64,000 nt of DNA from an uncultured SAR86 cluster bacterium (GTDB lineage: Bacteria > Pseudomonadota > Gammaproteobacteria > Magnimaribacterales > AG-339-G14). Shown one piece after another: positions 58,597 through 64,000 of this stretch (its first letter is position 1; the number at the start of each line of letters is the position of its first letter). Location: the NCBI GenBank assembly GCA_902632605.1, contig CACPDB010000001.1, positions 182,693-246,692 of the forward strand, read 5' to 3'. A program made the position numbers and the translations under genes. The notes under the pieces were generated by a model. The model was not told the DNA's origin, did no database searches, and saw nothing but the letters and a program-made list of their open reading frames with translations.

Positions 58597-60513
58597 ATGA
58601 TTTATTCAATTTATAAGAATTGTTGCGCCTATGCGCTTATTTTTGGACTTTCGTCTAGCTTATGGTCTGTGACGATCAATATGCGAGATGCAGACATTAA
58701 ATCCTTTGTCTCAGATATTTCATCTTTGACGGGTAAGTCTTTTGTCGTAGATCCAAGAGTAAAGGCAAACGTAACTGTTATTTCAAGAGATGATTTAACG
58801 ATCGAAGAAGCTTATGAAATTTTTCTTTCAGTTCTCAGTGTTCATGGTTTTACCGCAGTTGAACAAGCAAATGCAGTCAAAATAGTTCCTGCCTCAATGG
58901 GTAGGCAAAGCTTTACTGAAGTATCAAAACCCGTTTCACCTGAAGATGCATTGGTTTCGACCATTATTAGACCGAGTCAAACATCTGCAAATGCTTTGAT
59001 TCCTTTAATAAGGCCACTCATAAATTCTCAGGGACACATTGCCGTCTATGCGCCAAGTAACAGTTTGATACTTACCGATAGAAATGCCAATGTTAAAAGA
59101 ATAAGACAGCTTGTCGATGAGCTGGATAAAAACCCTGCCGATGTTTATGAAATCGTTAAATTGAAAAACTCTTCTTCCACTCAAATTTCTAAATTGATTG
59201 ATAAAGTTTTTTCGGAAAACTCTGGCGGCATGGCACAAAATGATTTTAATGCTTATGCAATCGAAAGGAGCAACAGCGTTTTACTCTTTGGTGATCAAGA
59301 AATTGTAGAGCGAATGAAGGCCGTCGTTATCAAGCTGGATGTAAAAGATCAAGGTACAAGTTCCCTAAAGGTAGTTTATTTAAAATATGCTGACGCCACT
59401 GCCCTGGTTGAAATTCTTAATAAGATGACACCAAATATTGATGAAAAAAGTTCAAACAAAGGAAATACTTCCATTACAGCTCATGAAGAAACAAATTCAC
59501 TCATAATTTCAGCCGAGCCAGATGTAATGACTTCCTTAACTGGAATAATCAGTCAGCTTGATATTAGAAGAGCACAAGTACTAGTTGAGGCCATCATTGT
59601 CGAGATTTCAGATCAGCTTTCAAAAGACTTAGGTTTCCAATTTCTATTTGGCGGCGAAGGATCTAATTCACCGATTGCATCTCAAAGATTTGGTAATCCA
59701 ACGCCTGATCTTTCAGCTCTTGTTGGTGGATTAACCCCTGGTGGAAGCACTACTGCTGTCTTATCAACCTTATTGAGTTTAGATGGTTTTGCAACCGGTG
59801 TTGGTAAGTATAAAAAAGGAGGTGACAGCTTTGCGGCGATTCTGAACGTGCTTGCAAAAAATAGCGACTCAAATGTACTTTCAACTCCCTCAATATTGAC
59901 TATGGATAACGAAGAGTCATCCATTATTGTCGGTCAAGAGATTCCGATTACCACTGGAGAATCTTTAGGAACTAATAACTCAAATCCTTTTAGAACAGTT
60001 ACGCGTCAAGAAATTGGAATAAAATTAAGTGTTAAACCTCAAATTAATGAAGGTAATTCAATCAAACTGGATATTGAACAGGAAGTTTCCTCTTTGTCTG
60101 GACCAATTTCTGCAGGTTCATCAGAAATTGTTACCAATAAAAGAGCTATCGAAACCGTCGTTATGGTTGAAGATAACCAAACTATTGTATTGGGAGGGTT
60201 GATCGATGATGACATCCAAGAGTCAATAAGAAAGGTTCCTTTACTAGGTGATATACCAGTTATCGGTAAAGCTTTTCGTCAGGAGCAAACCACCATTAGT
60301 AAGAAAAATTTAGTAGTATTCCTTAAACCAACAATCATCAGAACCTCTCAAGATATGAAAGCTTTGACAAATACAAAGTATGACTTCTTGAGAGCTCAAG
60401 AAATGCTTAGAAGCAAAAAAGGAAAAACTTCTCCTGACTTAGACTTACTTGAAAAATTAATTTTTGATGCTGAGGAGGAAAATAAACCAAAAATCGAGGA
60501 AGAAGAAGTTTAA
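58597..60513 (+). CDS. gspD: Type II secretion secretin GspD
   Basis: N-domains (VNVTVISRDDLTIEEAYEIFLSVL-like), secretin core VLVEAIIVEISDQLSKDLGFQF, VPLLGDIPVIGKAFRQ. Confidence 0.95.
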   Translation: MIYSIYKNCCAYALIFGLSSSLWSVTINMRDADIKSFVSDISSLTGKSFVVDPRVKANVTVISRDDLTIEEAYEIFLSVLSVHGFTAVEQANAVKIVPASMGRQSFTEVSKPVSPEDALVSTIIRPSQTSANALIPLIRPLINSQGHIAVYAPSNSLILTDRNANVKRIRQLVDELDKNPADVYEIVKLKNSSSTQISKLIDKVFSENSGGMAQNDFNAYAIERSNSVLLFGDQEIVERMKAVVIKLDVKDQGTSSLKVVYLKYADATALVEILNKMTPNIDEKSSNKGNTSITAHEETNSLIISAEPDVMTSLTGIISQLDIRRAQVLVEAIIVEISDQLSKDLGFQFLFGGEGSNSPIASQRFGNPTPDLSALVGGLTPGGSTTAVLSTLLSLDGFATGVGKYKKGGDSFAAILNVLAKNSDSNVLSTPSILTMDNEESSIIVGQEIPITTGESLGTNNSNPFRTVTRQEIGIKLSVKPQINEGNSIKLDIEQEVSSLSGPISAGSSEIVTNKRAIETVVMVEDNQTIVLGGLIDDDIQESIRKVPLLGDIPVIGKAFRQEQTTISKKNLVVFLKPTIIRTSQDMKALTNTKYDFLRAQEMLRSKKGKTSPDLDLLEKLIFDAEEENKPKIEEEEV

Positions 60514-60515
60514 AG

Positions 60516-61883
60516 ATGACCGATAAAGATTTTAGTTATAAGTTTTGCAAGGATAACCAACTTCTTCCGGAAGTTAGTAGCGACTCGATATTGATTTTTC
60601 ATACTGACGATTGCGACATCAATGCGATTGCTCATATTCAATCTAAATACAAATTACCTGTTGAAACCAAACAAATAGATTTTTCTGAGTTTAATAAAAA
60701 ACTTTCTGAGTCTTATTCCGATAAAACACAGTCGTCGGAATCATTAGCGGAAAATATTCATGAAGACGTTGATTTGGATTCTTTGGTGCTTGATTTACCA
60801 AAAACCGAAGATTTATTGGATGACAGTACAGATTCTCCAGTAATCAGGCTAATCAATGCAATTTTGTCTGAAGCTATCAAGGACGGAGCCTCCGATATTC
60901 ATATTGAACCCTACGAAGAGAATATGATTATTAGATTTAGAACAGATGGAATTCTTAAAGAAAAGATAAGACCTAGCTCTAGAATTTCACCATTATTGAA
61001 TGCGCGAATAAAAATTATGTCTAATTTGGATATTGCAGAGAGAAGAATACCTCAAGACGGCAGAATGTCACTCAAACTTGGAGAAAGATGGGTGGATATT
61101 AGAGTTTCTACTTTGCCTTCCAGTTATGGAGAAAGGATAGTTTTGAGATTACTTGATAAAGCAGATTCCAGCCTCGATCTTAAAGAACTTGGCATGACAG
61201 AGAGTCTTTTAAGAAATTACAAAACCGAATTAAAAAACAACAGCGGCATTGTTTTGGTCACCGGTCCTACTGGATCGGGTAAGACAACTACTTTGTATTC
61301 AGGCTTGAACTTTTTAAACGATCAAACCAGAAACATTTTAACTGTTGAAGATCCTATTGAGTATGCAATTGAAGGAGTAGGGCAAACACAAGTAAATAAT
61401 AGAGTTGGTTTAACTTTTGAAAAAGGCTTAAGAGCAATTTTAAGACAAGATCCGGATGTCGTTATGGTTGGAGAAATCAGAGATAAAGAAACCGCTGACA
61501 TTGCAATTCAAGCAAGTTTAACTGGACACTTGGTTTTGTCTACTGTACATACTAATGATTCGGTTGGAGCAATTACAAGACTTCTGGATATGGGTGTGGA
61601 ACCCTATTTAATTGCCAGTTCACTGCGAATGGTAATCGCACAAAGATTGGTCAGAAAAATTGATCCTACTAGTCAGGAACTCTCTGGAAGAATCGGTATT
61701 TTCGAATCTATCTTGATTAATGACGATATCAAAGAGCAGATTCACATCAAGGGCTCGGAAAGTGAAATAAAGAACATTGCTTTCAAAGATAACAATATTT
61801 TAGAGCTTGATGGACAAGAGAAAGTTAACTTAGGATTGACTACGGAAGATGAGATCAGAAGAGTTCTGCAAGAGAAAAATTAG
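60516..61883 (+). CDS. gspE: Type II secretion ATPase GspE
   Basis: DGASDIHIEPYEENMIIRFRTDG, Walker A GPTGSGKTTTLYSGL, RAILRQDPDVVMVGEIRDKETADIA. Confidence 0.95.
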   Translation: MTDKDFSYKFCKDNQLLPEVSSDSILIFHTDDCDINAIAHIQSKYKLPVETKQIDFSEFNKKLSESYSDKTQSSESLAENIHEDVDLDSLVLDLPKTEDLLDDSTDSPVIRLINAILSEAIKDGASDIHIEPYEENMIIRFRTDGILKEKIRPSSRISPLLNARIKIMSNLDIAERRIPQDGRMSLKLGERWVDIRVSTLPSSYGERIVLRLLDKADSSLDLKELGMTESLLRNYKTELKNNSGIVLVTGPTGSGKTTTLYSGLNFLNDQTRNILTVEDPIEYAIEGVGQTQVNNRVGLTFEKGLRAILRQDPDVVMVGEIRDKETADIAIQASLTGHLVLSTVHTNDSVGAITRLLDMGVEPYLIASSLRMVIAQRLVRKIDPTSQELSGRIGIFESILINDDIKEQIHIKGSESEIKNIAFKDNNILELDGQEKVNLGLTTEDEIRRVLQEKN

Positions 61884-61885
61884 TA

Positions 61886-63091
61886 ATGCCAAATTATTCT
61901 TACAAAGCCTTAGATCCTGCCGGAATAACAGAAACCGGAGTTCTGATTGCTGAGAATTTAAATGAGGCTAAGGAAGAATTAAAAAACAGAAGACTTATTC
62001 CCATAAACCTAAAAGAGTCAAAAAATAGATTCAATATCTCTTTATTTCGAAAAATATCTTCATCAAAGTTAAGTCTGATTACCCGTCAACTTTCAACTTT
62101 GATCAATGGCGGCATTCCAGTAGATCAGGCCTTAGACTCTGTAGCCAAACAAATAGATTCACCTTTGATTAAAGGCAAACTTTCTAATATTTCCAATAAG
62201 GTAAAATCGGGTTTCAAGCTATCTGAATCGCTTGAAGACCATCCGGAGAGCTTTGACCGACTTTATTGTTCTTTGGTAAGAGCCGGCGAAACTTCAGGAG
62301 ATTTAGGTATGGTTTTAGAAAAAACATCTGATTTTCTAGAGAGAAAATCAAAAATATCTCAAGACATTATCGGTGCCCTGGTATACCCGTTTATTCTTTT
62401 TTCCATAGCGATAGTCGTGATTGTTTTGCTTTTGTCTTTTGTCGTCCCAGAAGTGGTAAGTCAATTTTCTTCTTTGAATAGAGACTTGCCATTCATTACA
62501 AAATCTTTGCTGTTCTTATCATCTGTATTTACTAGTTATCTCTTTTACTCGGCTTTATTCATTATCGGTTTGATTGGTTTTATCAGCATAAGATCAATCG
62601 GTTATGAGTTATTCAGATCAAAACTAGACAAATTTCTTCTCTCTGTTCCCGTTCTAAAAAATTCCTTAATAGATTCGGATTTATCTAGATTTACCAATTC
62701 TTTGAGTATTTTAAGATCCAGTAACATTTCCATAATCAACGCGCTAGAAATCTCAGCTGACACCATTTCAAATAGTTACTTACGCCAACAAGTTAAATCA
62801 ATAGCTAATAAAGTTGCCGAAGGGGAGTCTTTGGCGTCAAGCTTAGAAAAAATTCAAGTTATCCCGCCTTTGGTGACGCAAATGATAGAAAACGGAGAAA
62901 GGTCAGGAAGACTTGAAGAAATGCTTGAGAAAGTATCGGTTTATTTAGAAAATAAATTCCAAAGCTCTACAAAAATCACCATGAATTTACTCGAGCCGCT
63001 AATTGTAGTATTCCTTGGCATGTTTGTAGCTCTTATCGTCCTTGCAATCCTGTTACCATTAATTCAATTAAACACTTTAACTTTAAATTAA
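61886..63091 (+). CDS. gspF: Type II secretion inner membrane protein GspF
   Basis: YSYKALDPAGITETGVL, LTRQLSTLINGGIPVDQAL, repeat MIENGERSGRLEEMLEKVS. Confidence 0.95.
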   Translation: MPNYSYKALDPAGITETGVLIAENLNEAKEELKNRRLIPINLKESKNRFNISLFRKISSSKLSLITRQLSTLINGGIPVDQALDSVAKQIDSPLIKGKLSNISNKVKSGFKLSESLEDHPESFDRLYCSLVRAGETSGDLGMVLEKTSDFLERKSKISQDIIGALVYPFILFSIAIVVIVLLLSFVVPEVVSQFSSLNRDLPFITKSLLFLSSVFTSYLFYSALFIIGLIGFISIRSIGYELFRSKLDKFLLSVPVLKNSLIDSDLSRFTNSLSILRSSNISIINALEISADTISNSYLRQQVKSIANKVAEGESLASSLEKIQVIPPLVTQMIENGERSGRLEEMLEKVSVYLENKFQSSTKITMNLLEPLIVVFLGMFVALIVLAILLPLIQLNTLTLN

Positions 63092-63095
63092 TACT

Positions 63096-63530
63096 ATGAA
63101 AAAAATCGTTTCAAAAAAGTTATCAGGTTTCAGCTTGATAGAAATTCTTGTGGTACTAATGATCATTGGCTTGTTAACTGCTGTTGTTGCCATCAATGTA
63201 CTCCCTAGCCAAGATAGAGCTAGAGCAGATAAAGCATTGGCCGACATAAGAATTTATGAACAAGCTTTGGAACTTTATCGATTGGACATGTTTTCTTATC
63301 CGACCAGCGATGAAGGCTTACAAGCTCTTACTCAAGCTCCTGCAAACCATCGTTTTAAAAATAGATATCGCCAAGGTGGCTACATCAGAAAACTAGAAAC
63401 AGATCCTTGGGGCAATGAGTATCAATACAAAAGACCCGGAGATAATGGACCGTTTGATTTATTTTCTTATGGCGCCGATGGTCAGCAAGGAGGCGAGGGC
63501 ATGGACCGAGATATAGGCAATTGGGAATAA
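63096..63530 (+). CDS. gspG: Type II secretion major pseudopilin GspG
   Basis: SGFSLIEILVVLMIIGLL prepilin N-terminus; SDEGLQALTQAP, DPWGNEYQYKRPG, SYGADGQQGGEG. Confidence 0.96.
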   Translation: MKKIVSKKLSGFSLIEILVVLMIIGLLTAVVAINVLPSQDRARADKALADIRIYEQALELYRLDMFSYPTSDEGLQALTQAPANHRFKNRYRQGGYIRKLETDPWGNEYQYKRPGDNGPFDLFSYGADGQQGGEGMDRDIGNWE

Positions 63531-63883
63531 TGAAAGGATTTACTTTAGTAGAGGTTCTTGTTTCGCTTTTTATTCTGTCACTGGTTGCAGTCACAGGAAT
63601 AACATCCCTCTCGTATAGTACAAAAACCATTTCTTCATTGAGCGATGATTTTTATCGAGGGACTTTGGCAGAAAACATAATCATAAGATCTTATTTTGAT
63701 GAAAACTACCTGACCAATAATTTACTCACCCAAAGAGAAGAATTCATGGGTTATCCCTATATTTGGAATAGAAAGATAACGATTGATCCAAAGCAGAATT
63801 CTTTAAATATCGAAGTAGAAGTCATCTCCGAAGAGACTGAAAAATCAACTAAATTGGAAATATACAAAGCATTCAATGAATAA
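63530..63883 (+). CDS. gspI: Type II secretion minor pseudopilin GspI
   Basis: KGFTLVEVLVSLFILSLVAVTGI. ATG at 63530 overlaps the gspG stop by 1 bp; listed TTG start at 63521 is less likely. Confidence 0.82.
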   Translation: MKGFTLVEVLVSLFILSLVAVTGITSLSYSTKTISSLSDDFYRGTLAENIIIRSYFDENYLTNNLLTQREEFMGYPYIWNRKITIDPKQNSLNIEVEVISEETEKSTKLEIYKAFNE

Positions 63884-64000
63884 TTTAAAAGGCTACACTC
63901 TCGTTGAAGTTTTGATTGTAATGTCATTATTTTCATTGATAAGTCTTTTGTCTATAACATTTCTTAATACTTCGGTTTCATCTTCAATTGGCATCAGTTC
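63876..64000 (+). CDS. gspJ: Type II secretion minor pseudopilin GspJ (3' truncated by window edge)
   Basis: ATG at 63876: MNNLKGYTLVEVLIVMSLFSLISLLSITFLNTS... open to the window end. Confidence 0.82.
   Translation, partial: MNNLKGYTLVEVLIVMSLFSLISLLSITFLNTSVSSSIGIS

Overview
AT-rich 64 kb chromosomal window that looks like a streamlined marine gammaproteobacterium. It is SAR86-like in content (blue-type proteorhodopsin, many acyl-CoA enzymes), but taxonomy is inference. Contents from left to right: a MATE transporter (truncated at the left edge); proteorhodopsin with a clear terminator; a Sir2 deacylase; tRNA-Gly(GCC); an alternative oxidase; enoyl-CoA hydratase, dapE, malate synthase G and an amidohydrolase; a pair of acyl-CoA dehydrogenases; a TetR regulator. 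Next come two giant tandem paralogous exported proteins of about 2,500 aa each (FecR-like domain, Glu/Ser-rich linker, cadherin-like repeats, NIDO-like module, then about 900 aa of conserved C-terminal sequence I cannot assign). These are followed by a bacterial voltage-gated channel with an unusual TYDDWA selectivity filter, small membrane genes, tRNA-Gly(TCC), hydrolases, a sulfatase, a transsulfuration pair, a large acyl-CoA catabolic cluster, a phosphate island (phoBR, ppx, ppk2, a porin with a Pho box, PiT transporter), and a type II secretion operon (gspC-D-E-F-G-I-J) running off the right edge. No CRISPR array, transposase, integrase or rRNA was seen. The best candidate for an undescribed system is the giant tandem pair at about 12.9-28.2 kb. 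Secondary items are the DD-type channel filter, Pho-type sites around a previously uncalled 41-aa membrane peptide, and an uncalled 45-aa basic small protein.
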